From: Pseudomonas helleri | GTDB lineage: Bacteria; Pseudomonadota; Gammaproteobacteria; Pseudomonadales; Pseudomonadaceae | Assembly: GCF_001043025.1 (NCBI RefSeq) | Contig: NZ_JYLD01000006.1 | Coordinates: forward strand, 248,001 to 312,000 | Reading direction: 5' to 3' | DNA: 64,000 nucleotides | In this document: in pieces, positions 25,341 through 37,077 of the stretch | How positions within the stretch are numbered: position 1 is the stretch's first letter | Layout of the letters: each line of letters begins with the position of its first letter | The notes under the pieces: model-generated | Databases searched by the model: none | Told to the model about the DNA's origin: nothing | The model's input: only the letters and a program-made list of their open reading frames with translations | Made by a program: the position numbers and the translations under genes

Positions 25341-25923
25341 GAGACTATGCTCAAGGTTAAAACTAAGTGTTGGGTGCAGGAAGTCCGCAAGATTCAATGG
25401 TATTGGGAGATTGCGGTGGTGGATTTGGTTACCGTGCTTTTTTGATTCCACTCGAACTCTCTGGTCGAACGTTAAGAACCGGGATAAACGCTTGGTGGTG
25501 TCCCGCACCGTGACCAAGTCGGTCATTGAGAAGCAGCGAGGCCAGCACAAGCTGTACGTCCTCCCTTTCGGCAAGCCAGACGGCGATGGGGACGAAACAA
25601 TGGTTCACCGCATGAATGACGCAGCCTGGAAGAAGGCCAGGGTCAGGGCGGCGAAGAAATGGCAGGAGAAGTATTTGCGGCCAGCACATGATGGCTTTTC
25701 CAGAATCCGCATTCACGACCTGAAGCACACCTTTGGCAGAAGGCTGCGTGCAGCAGGCGTGACTGAGGAGGATTGCAAAGCATTGCTAGGACATAAGAAC
25801 GGAAGCATCACCAGTCATTACTCAGCGGCAGAGCTGGATCAACTGATTGAGGCTGCATACAAGGTATCAGTAACCGACTCGCGCGGGTCGGTACTGACAA
25901 TTCTGAAGAGGAAGCAGGCGTGA
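25341..25923 (+). pseudogene. Tyrosine recombinase (integrase) C-terminal remnant, right
   Basis: Contains the end of a phage integrase: after a frameshift near 25440 the frame runs KRLVVSRTVTKSVIEKQRG, HRMNDAAWKKARVRAAK, IRIHDLKHTFGRRLRAAGV and LLGHKNGSITSHYSAAELD, which holds the HxLK/R-H box and the catalytic Tyr. The first catalytic Arg block is missing since everything before WYWEIAVV is lost. It ends 80 bp from tRNA-Pro(GGG), the presumed attachment site. A homologous fragment lies at 18579. Confidence 0.85.
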
Positions 25924-25958
25924 AATTTGGAGAAGTCACGCAAAAGTCCCCACACATG

Positions 25959-25986
25959 AAAAAGCCCAACTCGCGAAAGTTGGGCT
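25959..25986 (-). terminator. Terminator of tRNA-Pro
   Basis: On the minus strand AGCCCAACT-TTCGCG-AGTTGGGCTTTTT forms a stem of 9 bp with a T-run, 17 bp after the tRNA end. Confidence 0.85.
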
Positions 25987-26002
25987 AAGTCATTGAATAA
26001 TA

Positions 26003-26079
26003 TGGTCGGGACGGAGTGATTCGAACACTCGACCCCTAGCACCCCATGCTAGTGCGCTACCGGACTGCGCTACGCCCCG
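26003..26079 (-). tRNA. tRNA-Pro(GGG)
   Basis: A 77-base tRNA with encoded CCA. On the minus strand it starts CGGGGCGTAGCGCAG, has the anticodon stem CTAGC-ATGGGGT-GCTAG giving anticodon GGG, the T-arm with GTTCGAATC and an acceptor closing with CGTCCCG-A-CCA. Adjacent to the right-hand integrase remnant, so it is the likely integration target of the lost phage or island. Confidence 0.95.
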
Positions 26080-26168
26080 ACTAGGCGTTACATCTGTGTT
26101 GCGTGTTGCTAGAACGTCGAGAAATATACCTTAAGCTTTTGAAATACGAAAGTATTTTAAATGCAGGT

Positions 26169-26525
26169 TTATTTGCGAAGTACCAGTAAAACGTCTTCCA
26201 ATTCGGAGATCGTTTGGCGGATCAGTTGCTTGTATTGCGTGGTGTCGTCTTTAGCTTCATCGCCTGACAGACGCAGACGAGCGCCGCCGATGGTGAAGCC
26301 TTGGTCGTACAGCAGCGCGCGAATTTGCCGGATCATCAGCACGTCCTGGCGCTGATAATACCGGCGGTTTCCGCGACGCTTTACGGGGTTGAGTTGAGGA
26401 AACTCTTGCTCCCAATAGCGCAGCACGTGCGGTTTTACCGCACAGAGCTCGCTAACTTCGCCAATGGCGAAGTAGCGTTTGCCTGGGATCGGCGGGAGCT
26501 CGTCGTTATGACTTGGTTCCAGCAT
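26169..26525 (-). CDS. MerR family transcriptional regulator (ihfA-linked)
   Basis: A 118-residue MerR-type protein: [20 protein letters not shown], then [20 protein letters not shown], the helix-turn-helix and wing of the MerR family, and a short C-terminal coiled coil. The gene overlaps the end of ihfA by 20 bp and this position after ihfA is conserved in many gammaproteobacteria. No metal-binding Cys cluster at the C-terminus, so the effector is unknown. Confidence 0.9.
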   Translation of the reverse strand: MLEPSHNDELPPIPGKRYFAIGEVSELCAVKPHVLRYWEQEFPQLNPVKRRGNRRYYQRQDVLMIRQIRALLYDQGFTIGGARLRLSGDEAKDDTTQYKQLIRQTISELEDVLLVLRK

Positions 26526-26808
26526 AGGCCTCTACTCGGGCTTTCAACTTCTGCCCTGGACGAAAGGTGACCACACGGCGAGCCGTGATCGGGATTTCCT
26601 CTCCCGTTTTCGGATTGCGGCCAGGCCGCTGTCGCTTGTCACGCAAATCAAAATTGCCAAAACCTGACAATTTGACCTGTTCATTGTCTTCAAGAGCGTG
26701 CCTGATTTCTTCGAAAAACAGCTCAACCAATTCTTTGGCTTCGCGTTTATTCAGGCCCAGCTCTTCATAAAGACGTTCCGCCATTTCAGCTTTCGTCAGA
26801 GCCCCCAT
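26506..26808 (-). CDS. ihfA: Integration host factor subunit alpha
   Basis: A 100-residue HU/IHF family protein: [20 protein letters not shown] at the start, the [23 protein letters not shown] segment and the beta-arm [20 protein letters not shown]. Length and pattern match IHF alpha. It starts 3 bp after pheT, as in E. coli, and is the distal part of the rpmI-rplT-pheST-ihfA operon. IHF bends DNA at sigma-54 promoters, phage att sites and origin regions. Confidence 0.97.
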   Translation of the reverse strand: MGALTKAEMAERLYEELGLNKREAKELVELFFEEIRHALEDNEQVKLSGFGNFDLRDKRQRPGRNPKTGEEIPITARRVVTFRPGQKLKARVEAYAGTKS

Positions 26809-26811
26809 ACG

Positions 26812-29190
26812 TCACTTCCTTAACGTGGCGTTCAACCTGTTTTCGAGCGAGGTGAGGATATTTTGTGTCGTGGTGTTCACCTCATCGTCATTAAGAGTGC
26901 GCGATGGATGCTGCCAGGTCAAGCCAACTGCAAGGCTTTTTCTAAGCGGATCAATACCTTTACCCTGGTAAACGTCAAATAGCCTTAGGTCTGTGAGCCA
27001 TTCGCCTGCATTTTCACGGATTACATTCAGCACGTCGCTGGCTGCAACGTCACGATCGGCCAACAGTGCCAGGTCACGACGGACTTCCGGGAAACGCGAC
27101 AGTTCGTGGAATTTAGGCATTTTGCCCGAAGCCACTTCTGCCAATACCAGCTCAAACAGGAACACTGGACGATCCAGGCCCAAGGTTTTAGCCAGCTCAG
27201 GGTGGATCGCACCGACGTAGCCTACTTCACGGCCATCGCGCTCAATGCGAGCGGTTTGACCAGGGTGCAGAGCTGGATGGCTACCCACCACGAAGGTGAA
27301 GTCATCAAGCGCGCCAGCAAAACCCAGCACAGCCTCTACGTCAGCCTTGACGTCAAAGAAGTCGACTACATCGCGACCTTGCGCCCAGCCTTCCGGCAGA
27401 CGGGTACCGCATACAACGCCAGCCAGCATCGGCTCTTGTTTCAAGCCTTCCAGTTGCCCTACAAACCGCAGGCCACTTTCGAAAAGACGAACGCGGTCTT
27501 GCTGACGATTGAGGTTGTGCTGCAAGGACTTAACCAGGCCCGGCCACAGGGAAGCACGCATGGCCGCCATGTCGTTGGAGATCGGATTGGCCAGCAACAG
27601 AGGCTCAACACCCGGGCTGAACAATTCGAACTGCTTCGGATCGATAAAACTGTAAGTAATTGCTTCCTGATAGCCGCGCGCGACTAACAGACGACGCAAT
27701 TCTGGCAGTTCGCTACGCGCTTCAGCTTTCGCTTGTGGCGCAAGGCGAGCTTGCGGATAACGAACCGGAAGACGGTTGTAACCATAAAGACGGGCCAGCT
27801 CTTCGATCAAATCAACTTCAAGGCTGATATCGAAACGATGGCTTGGCACTTCTACGCGCCACTGCCCTGCCCCGTCGGCGGAGATGGTCAGGCCCAAAGC
27901 GCTGAGCAAACGCTCGACTTCAGCAGAGTCCATTTCCAGACCCAGCATTTGGGTGATACGCGCAGCACGCAGGGTGATCGGCGCAATGGATGGCAGGTAT
28001 TGCTCGTTGACGGTTTCAACGATTGGACCCGCTTCACCGCCGGTGATTTCCAGCAGCAAGCCTGTGGCCCGCTCCATCGCTTCACGTGCCAGTTTCCAGT
28101 CCACGCCACGCTCGTAACGATGCGAAGCGTCAGTGTGCAATCCGTAAGAACGCGCTTTGCCTGCAACAGCAATTTGATCGAAAAATGCGCTTTCGAGGAA
28201 CACGTCGCGGGTCGTTGCCGAGACACCACTGTGCTCACCACCCATGACACCGGCAATTGCCAATGCGCGGGAGTGGTCCGCGATCACCAGCGTATCGCTA
28301 CGCAGGGCGACTTCCTGACCATCAAGCAGAACCAGCTTCTCGCCTTCTTCTGCCATGCGCACGCGAATGCCGCCATTGATCTCGGCGAGATCGAATGCGT
28401 GCAACGGTTGACCCAGCTCCAGCATCACGTAGTTGGTGATATCGACAGCAGCGTCGATACTACGCACGTCTGCACGACGCAGGCGCTCAACCATCCACAG
28501 CGGCGTAGGACGGGACAGATCTACGTTACGGATGACACGCCCCAGATAACGCGGGCACGCAGCAGGCGCAAGCACTTCAACAGGGCGGACTTCATCGTGC
28601 ACGGCTGCAACAGCAGCGACCACAGGACGTTTCACCTCGGCTGCGTACAGCGCACCCACTTCCCGAGCCAGGCCCGCCAGCGACAGGCAGTCACCGCGGT
28701 TAGGGGTCAAGTCAACTTCAATGCTGGCGTCTTCCAGGTCCAGATAGACGCGAAAATCTTCGCCTACCGGCGCATCGACTGGCAATTCCATCAAGCCGTC
28801 ATTGCCTTCGCCAACCTGCAGCTCAGCTTGCGAGCACAGCATGCCGTTGGACTCAATGCCCCGCAGCTTGGCTTTCTTGATTTTGAAATCGCCTGGCAGT
28901 TCGGCACCGATCATGGCGAACGGGATCTTCAGGCCTGGGCGCACATTGGGTGCACCGCACACAACCTGAAACGTCTCGGCGCCATTGCTGACCTGGCACA
29001 CGCGCAATTTATCGGCGTCCGGGTGCTGTTCGGTGCTGAGCACCTCACCCACGACAACGCCACTGAAAACACCGGCGGCCGGCGCAACGCTATCGACCTC
29101 AAGACCGGCCATCGACAAACGAGCAACCAGCTCGTCGCGACCTACCTGCGGGTTAACCCAACCACGCAGCCATTGTTCACTGAATTTCAT
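26812..29190 (-). CDS. pheT: Phenylalanyl-tRNA synthetase beta subunit
   Basis: A 792-residue protein of standard length. The N-terminus MKFSEQWLRGWVNPQVGRDE leads into a tRNA-binding (EMAP-like) domain (about 40-150), then B3/4, B5 and the core class II-like domain, closing with the anticodon-binding FDX-ACB domain. Forms the alpha2-beta2 enzyme with PheS, charging tRNA-Phe and editing Tyr-tRNA. It follows pheS by 26 bp. Confidence 0.97.
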   Translation of the reverse strand: MKFSEQWLRGWVNPQVGRDELVARLSMAGLEVDSVAPAAGVFSGVVVGEVLSTEQHPDADKLRVCQVSNGAETFQVVCGAPNVRPGLKIPFAMIGAELPGDFKIKKAKLRGIESNGMLCSQAELQVGEGNDGLMELPVDAPVGEDFRVYLDLEDASIEVDLTPNRGDCLSLAGLAREVGALYAAEVKRPVVAAVAAVHDEVRPVEVLAPAACPRYLGRVIRNVDLSRPTPLWMVERLRRADVRSIDAAVDITNYVMLELGQPLHAFDLAEINGGIRVRMAEEGEKLVLLDGQEVALRSDTLVIADHSRALAIAGVMGGEHSGVSATTRDVFLESAFFDQIAVAGKARSYGLHTDASHRYERGVDWKLAREAMERATGLLLEITGGEAGPIVETVNEQYLPSIAPITLRAARITQMLGLEMDSAEVERLLSALGLTISADGAGQWRVEVPSHRFDISLEVDLIEELARLYGYNRLPVRYPQARLAPQAKAEARSELPELRRLLVARGYQEAITYSFIDPKQFELFSPGVEPLLLANPISNDMAAMRASLWPGLVKSLQHNLNRQQDRVRLFESGLRFVGQLEGLKQEPMLAGVVCGTRLPEGWAQGRDVVDFFDVKADVEAVLGFAGALDDFTFVVGSHPALHPGQTARIERDGREVGYVGAIHPELAKTLGLDRPVFLFELVLAEVASGKMPKFHELSRFPEVRRDLALLADRDVAASDVLNVIRENAGEWLTDLRLFDVYQGKGIDPLRKSLAVGLTWQHPSRTLNDDEVNTTTQNILTSLENRLNATLRK

Positions 29191-29216
29191 CCTGCTCTCC
29201 TAAGAATTCGTTACGA

Positions 29217-30287
<1,071 letters not shown>

Positions 30288-30340
30288 AAGACGTTTAGCG
30301 CTTGCGCCCACACAGTGAGCGCAAGAACTGTCGGGGGTAC

Positions 30341-30697
30341 TTAAGCCAAGGTGGCTTTAGCTTTCTCGACAATCGCAGCAAACGCCGCTTTTTCGTTCAC
30401 TGCCAGATCAGACAGAACCTTACGGTCGATCTCGATGGAAGCTTTTTTCAGGCCAGCGATCAGACGGCTGTAAGACAGACCGTTGATACGAGCACCAGCG
30501 TTGATACGAGCGATCCACAGAGCGCGGAACTGACGTTTTTTCTGACGACGGTCACGGTAGGCGTATTGGCCTGCCTTGATTACCGCTTGCTTGGCAACAC
30601 GGAATACGCGCGAACGTGCACCATAGTAGCCTTTAGCAAGTTTCAGAATTTTTTTGTGACGTTTACGGGCAATGACGCCACGCTTTACACGAGCCAT
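30341..30697 (-). CDS. rplT: 50S ribosomal protein L20
   Basis: A 118-residue protein with the L20 sequence [20 protein letters not shown], then [20 protein letters not shown] and a C-terminal ALWIARINA segment. Binds 23S rRNA domain I; in E. coli L20 also represses its own operon by binding the rpmI leader. Follows rpmI by 30 bp. Confidence 0.98.
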   Translation of the reverse strand: MARVKRGVIARKRHKKILKLAKGYYGARSRVFRVAKQAVIKAGQYAYRDRRQKKRQFRALWIARINAGARINGLSYSRLIAGLKKASIEIDRKVLSDLAVNEKAAFAAIVEKAKATLA

Positions 30698-30727
30698 GAG
30701 TTACTTCCTCTAGTCTTGATCCAAAAA

Positions 30728-30922
30728 TTAACGAAGGCGCAGCATGCGCTCGACTTTTGCCACGTCAGACGGATGCAGCAAGCTGCTACCGCGCAGTTGA
30801 CGCTTACGCTTGGTCGACATTTTGGTCAGGATGTGGCTCTTGAAAGCGTGCTTGTGCTTGATACCGTTTGCAGTTTTCAGAAACCGCTTAGCAGCACCAC
30901 TTTTAGTCTTCATCTTTGGCAT
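30728..30922 (-). CDS. rpmI: 50S ribosomal protein L35
   Basis: A 64-residue, strongly basic protein starting [20 protein letters not shown], which is diagnostic for L35. Part of the infC-rpmI-rplT cluster on the minus strand, 60 bp after infC. Confidence 0.98.
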   Translation of the reverse strand: MPKMKTKSGAAKRFLKTANGIKHKHAFKSHILTKMSTKRKRQLRGSSLLHPSDVAKVERMLRLR

Positions 30923-30982
30923 GTTCGGATACTCCGCATTCAGTTGATAAACATAACCGCAAGGCCTGCCGTGCCCTGGTGG

Positions 30983-31528
30983 TTACTTCTTCTTTTTCGG
31001 GGCGATGACCATAATCAGCTGGCGTCCTTCCATCTTAGGATGCTGTTCGACGGTCCCGTATTCGGCAAGGTCAGCTTCAACCCGCTTCAACAGTTCCATA
31101 CCCAGCTCCTGGTGGGCCATCTCACGGCCGCGGAATCGTAATGACACCTTGGCCCTGTCCCCATCACTCAGGAAACGTACCAGGTTGCGCAGTTTTACCT
31201 GGTAATCCCCTTCCTCCGTCCCTGGACGAAACTTGATTTCTTTTACTTGAATCTGCTTCTGGTTCTTCTTCGCCGCAGCAATCTGCTTCTTCTTCTCGAA
31301 GATCGACTTGCCGTAGTCCATCACCCGGCAAACAGGCGGGACTGCGTCCGCTGAGATTTCTACCAGGTCCAGCTTGGACTCTTCAGCGATACGAAGCGCT
31401 TCATCAATCGAGACGATGCCAATCTGCTCGCCGTCAGCGCCAATTAACCGAACCTCGCGTGCCGAGATATTCTCGTTGATCGGGGCTTTCGGTGCAGCTC
31501 GTTTATCTTGTCTCATTTCACGCTTAAT
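30983..31528 (-). CDS. infC: Translation initiation factor IF-3 (ATT start)
   Basis: IF-3 of about 181 residues: [20 protein letters not shown] at the start, a central [20 protein letters not shown] linker and the C-terminal [17 protein letters not shown] and APKKKK. The reading frame extends upstream of the first ATG (31516) through KREM to three consecutive in-frame ATT codons at 31534, 31531 and 31528. GGAG at 31537-31540 lies 8 bases before 31528 and 5 before 31531. IF-3 genes use rare ATT/ATA-type starts for autoregulation; here 31528 is chosen, though 31531 is equally plausible. The thrS stop overlaps the first ATT. Confidence 0.93.
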   Translation of the reverse strand: MKREMRQDKRAAPKAPINENISAREVRLIGADGEQIGIVSIDEALRIAEESKLDLVEISADAVPPVCRVMDYGKSIFEKKKQIAAAKKNQKQIQVKEIKFRPGTEEGDYQVKLRNLVRFLSDGDRAKVSLRFRGREMAHQELGMELLKRVEADLAEYGTVEQHPKMEGRQLIMVIAPKKKK

Positions 31529-31533
31529 AATAA

Positions 31534-33456
31534 TTACTCCGAATCTGGGCGACCACGCCGGGAAACCGCTTGCGCGAGGAACTCAGCGAACTGGGCGACG
31601 GGCATCGAGCCCAGGTCAGCACCTTCACGAGTACGCACAGCGACAGTCTGCATCTCGACTTCCCGATCTCCGATAACCAAAAGATAGGGAACCTTGAGCA
31701 AAGTATGCTCGCGGATTTTAAAGCCGATCTTTTCATTTCTCAAGTCAGACTTGGCACGAAATCCGCTCTGATTGAGAGTTTTTTCAACTTCGGCGGCAAA
31801 TTCTGCCTGTTTATCAGTGATATTCATGATCACTGCCTGAGTTGGCGCTAGCCACGCAGGGAACGCACCTTCGTAATGCTCGATCAAAATACCGACAAAG
31901 CGTTCGAACGATCCGAGGATCGCGCGGTGCAGCATAACGGGATGCTTGCGACTGTTGTCTTCGGACACATATTCAGCGCCAAGACGGATCGGCAGGTTGA
32001 AATCGAGCTGTAAGGTACCACACTGCCAGACACGACCGAGACAATCTTTTAGCGAGAACTCGATCTTCGGACCGTAGAATGCACCTTCACCCGGCTGCAG
32101 ATCATACGCCAGACCCGCGCTATCAAGCGCTGAAGCCAATGCACTTTCAGCCCGATCCCACAGCTCGTCGGAACCTACGCGCTTCTCAGGGCGAGTCGAC
32201 AGCTTGAGCTCGATATCTTTAAAGCCGAAGTCTGCGTACACATCCAGAGTCAGCTTGATAAAAGCGGCGGACTCGGCCTGCATCTGCTCTTCAGTGCAGA
32301 AAATATGCGCATCATCCTGAGTAAACGCACGAACACGCATGATGCCGTGCAAGGCACCCGACGGCTCGTTACGGTGGCAAGCACCGAACTCAGCCAGACG
32401 CAGTGGCAACTCACGGTAGCTCTTCAGCCCCTGGTTGAACACTTGCACGTGGCAAGGGCAGTTCATCGGCTTGATCGCGTAGTCGCGGCTTTCCGACTCA
32501 GTGGTGAACATGTTTTCAGCGTAGTTGGCCCAGTGACCGGACTTTTCCCACAGACTGCGATCCACTACCTGAGGAGTCTTGATCTCAAGGTAACCATTGT
32601 CGCGCTGTACTTTGCGCATGTACTGCTCAAGTACTTGATACAGCGTCCAGCCATTCGGGTGCCAGAACACCATGCCCGGCGCTTCTTCTTGAGTGTGGAA
32701 CAAGCCCAGACGCTTACCGATTTTACGGTGATCGCGCTTTTCGGCTTCTTCAATACGCAGAACGTAAGCAGCCAGCTGTTTTTTGTCGGCCCAGGCCGTG
32801 CCATAAATACGCTGCAGCTGCTCGTTTTTGGCATCGCCACGCCAGTAGGCGCCCGACAGCTTGGTCAATTTGAACGATTTCAGAAAACGCGTATTCGGGA
32901 CATGAGGTCCGCGGCACATATCAACGTATTCTTCATGGAAGTACAGACCCATGGACTGTTCGTTCGGCATGTCTTCGATCAGACGCAACTTGTAGTCTTC
33001 GCCGCGCTCGGCAAACAGCTCGATCACTTCAGCACGCGGCGTCACTTTCTTGATGACATCGTAATCTTTTTCGATCAGTTGCTGCATGCGCTGCTCGATA
33101 GCCGCCATGTCATCCGGAGTGAACGGACGCTCAAAGGCGATATCGTAGTAAAAACCTTCGTCAATAACAGGACCGATCACCATTTTGGCGGTCGGGTACA
33201 ACTGCTTGACTGCGTGACCGACCAAGTGAGCGCAAGAGTGACGAATGATCTCCAGCCCCTCTTCATCCTTGGGCGTAATGATTTGCAAGGTGGAGTCATG
33301 TTCGATCAGGTCGCAGGCATCAACCAGCTTGCCGTTGACTTTGCCGGCCACGGTGGCCTTGGCCAAGCCTGCACCAATGGAAGCAGCGACCTCGGCCACA
33401 GAGACCGGATGATCGAATGAACGTTGACTGCCGTCGGGAAGAGTAATAGTTGGCAT
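31534..33456 (-). CDS. thrS: Threonyl-tRNA synthetase
   Basis: A 640-residue enzyme: N-terminal TGS domain ([20 protein letters not shown]), an editing SAD domain with [16 protein letters not shown], and the class II core with the zinc ligands around [11 protein letters not shown] and the anticodon-binding C-terminus. The ATG at 33456 is preceded by GGAGAGGAGG and replaces the longer in-frame start at 33489. Downstream infC follows almost without gap. A leader stem CCTGCC...GGCAGG lies at about 33534-33553. Confidence 0.97.
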   Translation of the reverse strand: MPTITLPDGSQRSFDHPVSVAEVAASIGAGLAKATVAGKVNGKLVDACDLIEHDSTLQIITPKDEEGLEIIRHSCAHLVGHAVKQLYPTAKMVIGPVIDEGFYYDIAFERPFTPDDMAAIEQRMQQLIEKDYDVIKKVTPRAEVIELFAERGEDYKLRLIEDMPNEQSMGLYFHEEYVDMCRGPHVPNTRFLKSFKLTKLSGAYWRGDAKNEQLQRIYGTAWADKKQLAAYVLRIEEAEKRDHRKIGKRLGLFHTQEEAPGMVFWHPNGWTLYQVLEQYMRKVQRDNGYLEIKTPQVVDRSLWEKSGHWANYAENMFTTESESRDYAIKPMNCPCHVQVFNQGLKSYRELPLRLAEFGACHRNEPSGALHGIMRVRAFTQDDAHIFCTEEQMQAESAAFIKLTLDVYADFGFKDIELKLSTRPEKRVGSDELWDRAESALASALDSAGLAYDLQPGEGAFYGPKIEFSLKDCLGRVWQCGTLQLDFNLPIRLGAEYVSEDNSRKHPVMLHRAILGSFERFVGILIEHYEGAFPAWLAPTQAVIMNITDKQAEFAAEVEKTLNQSGFRAKSDLRNEKIGFKIREHTLLKVPYLLVIGDREVEMQTVAVRTREGADLGSMPVAQFAEFLAQAVSRRGRPDSE

Positions 33457-33817
33457 GGCGCCTCCTCTCCTAGTGGTGACCCCTACCAAAGGTCACGTGG
33501 GTTGGGATGAGCCAGTACGCGATTCGGTGGTGTACCTGCCTCACAGTGGCAGGAGCCTTGCGGCCAACCGGAAACCGAACCAGAGTGACTGGAATTCAAA
33601 TCAAAAGTTTATGGCGTTGTCGAGCGGCCCAAGAGCTCACCCTCACACAAATCGGCCAAGGGCAGCATGCTAACACAGATGCCTGAGCCTCGCCCCTCCC
33701 TCTTTTTTTGCGTAAAAAACAGCCAGCGAATTTTGCTAAATGATGAACTTGAGCTTAATTAGTGCCTCAGATAGTGAGTGACATCATTTCAGATTCAACG
33801 ATCTCAAGGAGCATCAC

Positions 33818-34135
33818 ATGCGCATGACTCATCTTTTGGCTTTCGCCGCACCACTGGCACTGTTGATGCCGTTGAGCGCCCAGGCAGCCTGGCCCAAGGA
33901 CACGGTCTTGAAAGATCAATTCATGGCCCAGTGTGTACCCGCAGCAGCTCAAACCATCGACGAAAAGGCTGCCAAAGTGCACTGTGAATGCGGCGCCACA
34001 AAAATCGGAGAGAACTTCACCCAGGCTGAAATCAAAGAATTGATGAGCAAGGAAGGCGCTAAAAATCCAGAGCTCCAGCAGAAAGCTTTGAACGCAATCG
34101 CAGAGTGCAAAGCCAGCCCTCAACCCAAGAAATAG
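33818..34135 (+). CDS. Small secreted protein, unknown
   Basis: A 105-residue protein with a signal peptide (MRMTHLLAFAAPLALLMPLS AQA, cleavage about residue 23) and a mature domain with three Cys, including C51 region HCECG and C39 QCVPAA, plus a C-terminal AIAECKASPQPKK. Cys pattern suggests disulphides in the periplasm. AAGGAG sits about 7 bases before the ATG. I do not recognise a named family. Confidence 0.7.
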   Translation: MRMTHLLAFAAPLALLMPLSAQAAWPKDTVLKDQFMAQCVPAAAQTIDEKAAKVHCECGATKIGENFTQAEIKELMSKEGAKNPELQQKALNAIAECKASPQPKK

Positions 34136-34415
34136 GGTTTTGTATGGCAACAAACAAGGCTAAAACGCCCAAAATGCAGTTTTGAACTAAAAAATCCGCC
34201 TCATTAGTTGCTTTTTTTTAAGGCCGTTTTCGCCCTGAAACCCCCATAAAACGGGACCCCGCGGCTTTTTTAGCCCCAGACAAAAGCTAACAATGCTGCA
34301 AACTACAGCTCAGGGGGGGTCCCAAAGCGCACATTTCGACTATGATAGCCAAGTGTGCCCAGTTGGCCTGAGCAGCACAGTACTACTGAAAATATAAGTT
34401 TCTTGGAGATACACC
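34136..34415 (+). promoter_or_regulatory. Long 5' leader/promoter region of the cold shock gene
   Basis: About 280 bp without a gene. It contains AT-rich stretches (CAAACAAGGCTAAAACG, TTTTTTTAAGG) and a GC-rich area around 34250-34265. Long untranslated leaders are typical of cold-shock mRNA thermoswitches, so part is probably transcribed; promoter elements were not assigned. Confidence 0.45.
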
Positions 34416-34628
34416 ATGTCTAATCGCCAAACCGGCACCGTAAAATGGTTCAACGATGAAAAAGGCTTCGGCTTCATCACTCCTCAAGGTGGCGGTGACG
34501 ACCTGTTCGTACACTTCAAAGCTATCGAAAGCGACGGTTTCAAAAGCCTGAAAGAAGGCCAAACCGTTTCCTTCGTGGCTGAGAAAGGCCAAAAGGGTAT
34601 GCAAGCTGCACAGGTTCGTCCGGAGTAA
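34416..34628 (+). CDS. cspA: Cold shock protein (CapB/CspA type)
   Basis: A 70-residue single cold-shock domain: [20 protein letters not shown] with RNP1 (KGFGFI) and RNP2 (LFVHFKAI) motifs. This is the major acidic CSP type of Pseudomonas (CapB of P. fragi is nearly the same by recall). Acts as an RNA chaperone at low temperature. TTGGAG lies 8 bases before the ATG. Ends at a strong terminator. Confidence 0.95.
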   Translation: MSNRQTGTVKWFNDEKGFGFITPQGGGDDLFVHFKAIESDGFKSLKEGQTVSFVAEKGQKGMQAAQVRPE

Positions 34629-34642
34629 ATCTCCCGCGAACT

Positions 34643-34673
34643 AAAAAACCCCGTCCATGTGACGGGGTTTTTT
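34643..34673 (+). terminator. Rho-independent terminator of cspA
   Basis: AAACCCCGTC-CATGT-GACGGGGTTTTTT, a 10-bp stem with a T-run, 15 bp after the cold shock gene stop. The AAAAAA run on the other side makes it suit the convergent I78 inhibitor gene too. Confidence 0.92.
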
Positions 34674-34698
34674 ATGCCTGAAACTCGGCTACATGCCT

Positions 34699-35010
34699 TT
34701 AGCCGCAGTTAACGCGAGTAATGACAGCGTTGTCATCGGCATTCAGGTTCAAACGATCAGAACGGTACTCAAGGGTGATCATGTCGTGAGGCGACAAGAT
34801 CCGTGCAGTCTGCGCGCCAGCCTTGATACGGGCTTGCTCCAGCAGGGCTGCAGAGGCTTTTTGACCAATCGCAAAATCGGCAGCTTTGGCATCGCAACGC
34901 GTATGCCCAGTGTCAGCAACAGGCTCTTTCACAGCATCGTGCGTGCTGCTGCACCCAGACAGCACTGCGACTGCCAACAATGAACCCAATGATGCTAGCT
35001 TCCAGGACAT
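34699..35010 (-). CDS. Peptidase inhibitor I78 family lipoprotein
   Basis: A 103-residue lipoprotein: signal peptide with lipobox LSGC at 17-20, then CDAKAADFAIGQKASAALLE, an AQTARILSPHDMITLEYRSD and a C-terminal RLNLNADDNAVITRVNCG motif, matching I78 inhibitors (elastase-type serine protease inhibitors) with two Cys. It should reside in the envelope and may protect against self or host proteases. AGGAGG lies about 6 bases before the ATG. Confidence 0.85.
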   Translation of the reverse strand: MSWKLASLGSLLAVAVLSGCSSTHDAVKEPVADTGHTRCDAKAADFAIGQKASAALLEQARIKAGAQTARILSPHDMITLEYRSDRLNLNADDNAVITRVNCG

Positions 35011-35322
35011 GAAGCCTCCTTAAGATAAATAGTCAGAACCCTTGCGACAGCGTTTGCGCATATAGGTTGCATGTGGACTGATAGCATTTTCAGATCAGGC
35101 CTACAGTCGCAAGAGTTTGCCCGACTGGATTACAACCGCACACGCCTAATCGTGACGAAATATGTACAACCCATAAACTGTCATCATTCAGGCATAACCG
35201 CCGTCGCAATAGGCAAAGACGGATAGGTCAGCAGCGAGCGACATGAATAATTTCACCATTCTGATCGTCTCGAGATGACATTTTGCTAAAATCGCGTTTT
35301 TGAAACCCCTCATGAGATACCC
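35011..35322. other. 312-bp intergenic region
   Basis: No gene seen. The end of the region, close to the next small gene, contains an AT-rich TTTTGCTAAAATCGCG segment with a possible -10 element TAAAAT, probably the promoter of the gene at 35323. The rest has no recognised element. Confidence 0.4.
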
Positions 35323-35523
35323 ATGACAACAGTCAGCATCGATGCAGATATCAAAGCCAAGTGGCCGCAAGGGCAATGCTCTTATAGCCCAGGCAGCCCG
35401 GAAGAGCTGGCCATCATCGGCATTGATCTTCTAGTCAAAGAGCTGGGCACAGAGGCTGCAAGAGCGTTTGTTAGCCAAGTGTTTGAAAAATACAAACCTG
35501 CTGACAGCCCAAAATCAATCTGA
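35323..35523 (+). CDS. Small conserved-looking protein, unknown
   Basis: A 66-residue protein: DADIKAKWPQGQCSYSPGSP, then EELAIIGIDLLVKELGTEAA and a helical end. Good codon usage but no family recognised. Probably cytosolic. It starts after a plausible -10 TAAAAT. Ends 304 bp before the ansB start. Confidence 0.55.
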   Translation: MTTVSIDADIKAKWPQGQCSYSPGSPEELAIIGIDLLVKELGTEAARAFVSQVFEKYKPADSPKSI

Positions 35524-35607
35524 GCTCCCCCTCCTCGCGCCCTCCAAAAGCATCGCCAAACTCCGTTTTGGTAGATCGCCACTCTGCATTTCAAAACACT
35601 GTAAGCA

Positions 35608-35653
35608 GTCGAATCCCCGAACAGACAACACCTCGAATGTTCGGGATTCCGTC
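35608..35653 (+). promoter_or_regulatory. Candidate AauR activator sites upstream of ansB
   Basis: Two partial matches to the AauR pattern TTCGG-N4-CCGAA: GTCGAATCCCCGAA (35608-35621) and TTCGGGATTCCGTC (35640-35653). They also form an imperfect inverted repeat. AauR is the sigma-54 activator for acidic amino acid use in pseudomonads. Assignment is inference; no other gene lies in this gap. Confidence 0.5.
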
Positions 35654-35735
35654 ACTGCGCATAAAACCAAATAAAAATTTCAAAATATCTCCTTACAAAA
35701 CAACAGGTTACAAAAATACAAATTGGCACTGATAG

Positions 35736-35751
35736 TGGCATGGAGTGTGCT
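35736..35751 (+). promoter_or_regulatory. Candidate sigma-54 (-24/-12) promoter of ansB
   Basis: TGGCATGGAGTGTGCT has GG at -24 and GC at -12 with the correct spacing, and fits TGGCAYR-N4-TTGCW with one mismatch. It lies 77 bp upstream of the ansB ATG and about 85-130 bp after the AauR-like sites. Confidence 0.55.
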
Positions 35752-35782
35752 GCCCTTCCATCGGCTCATGCCTTTGCAATGA

Positions 35783-36907
<1,125 letters not shown>

Positions 36908-36915
36908 AAACCCGC

Positions 36916-36939
36916 GCCAAACGCCGCCCGGCGTTTGGC
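36916..36939. terminator. Bidirectional-type terminator after ansB
   Basis: Perfect 11-bp stem GCCAAACGCCG-CC-CGGCGTTTGGC beginning 9 bp after the ansB stop. Confidence 0.75.
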
Positions 36940-37077
36940 TTCCTACCACTCATTCGCCCGGATGAGTGGTCTATTTGCTTGATTCTCTTCTTGTTTTCGC
37001 ACTAAACCGAAAAAACGCAGTCCCATCCCGGCAGCGCGAGCAGTGCAAACAGTTGCCAAATCTCTCGCAGTAAAATA

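Noticed and set aside
35723..35739. TTGGCACTGATAGTGGC as the sigma-54 promoter of ansB
   Set aside because: Spacing between GG and GC is one base too long; the overlapping TGGCATGGAGTGTGCT fits better.
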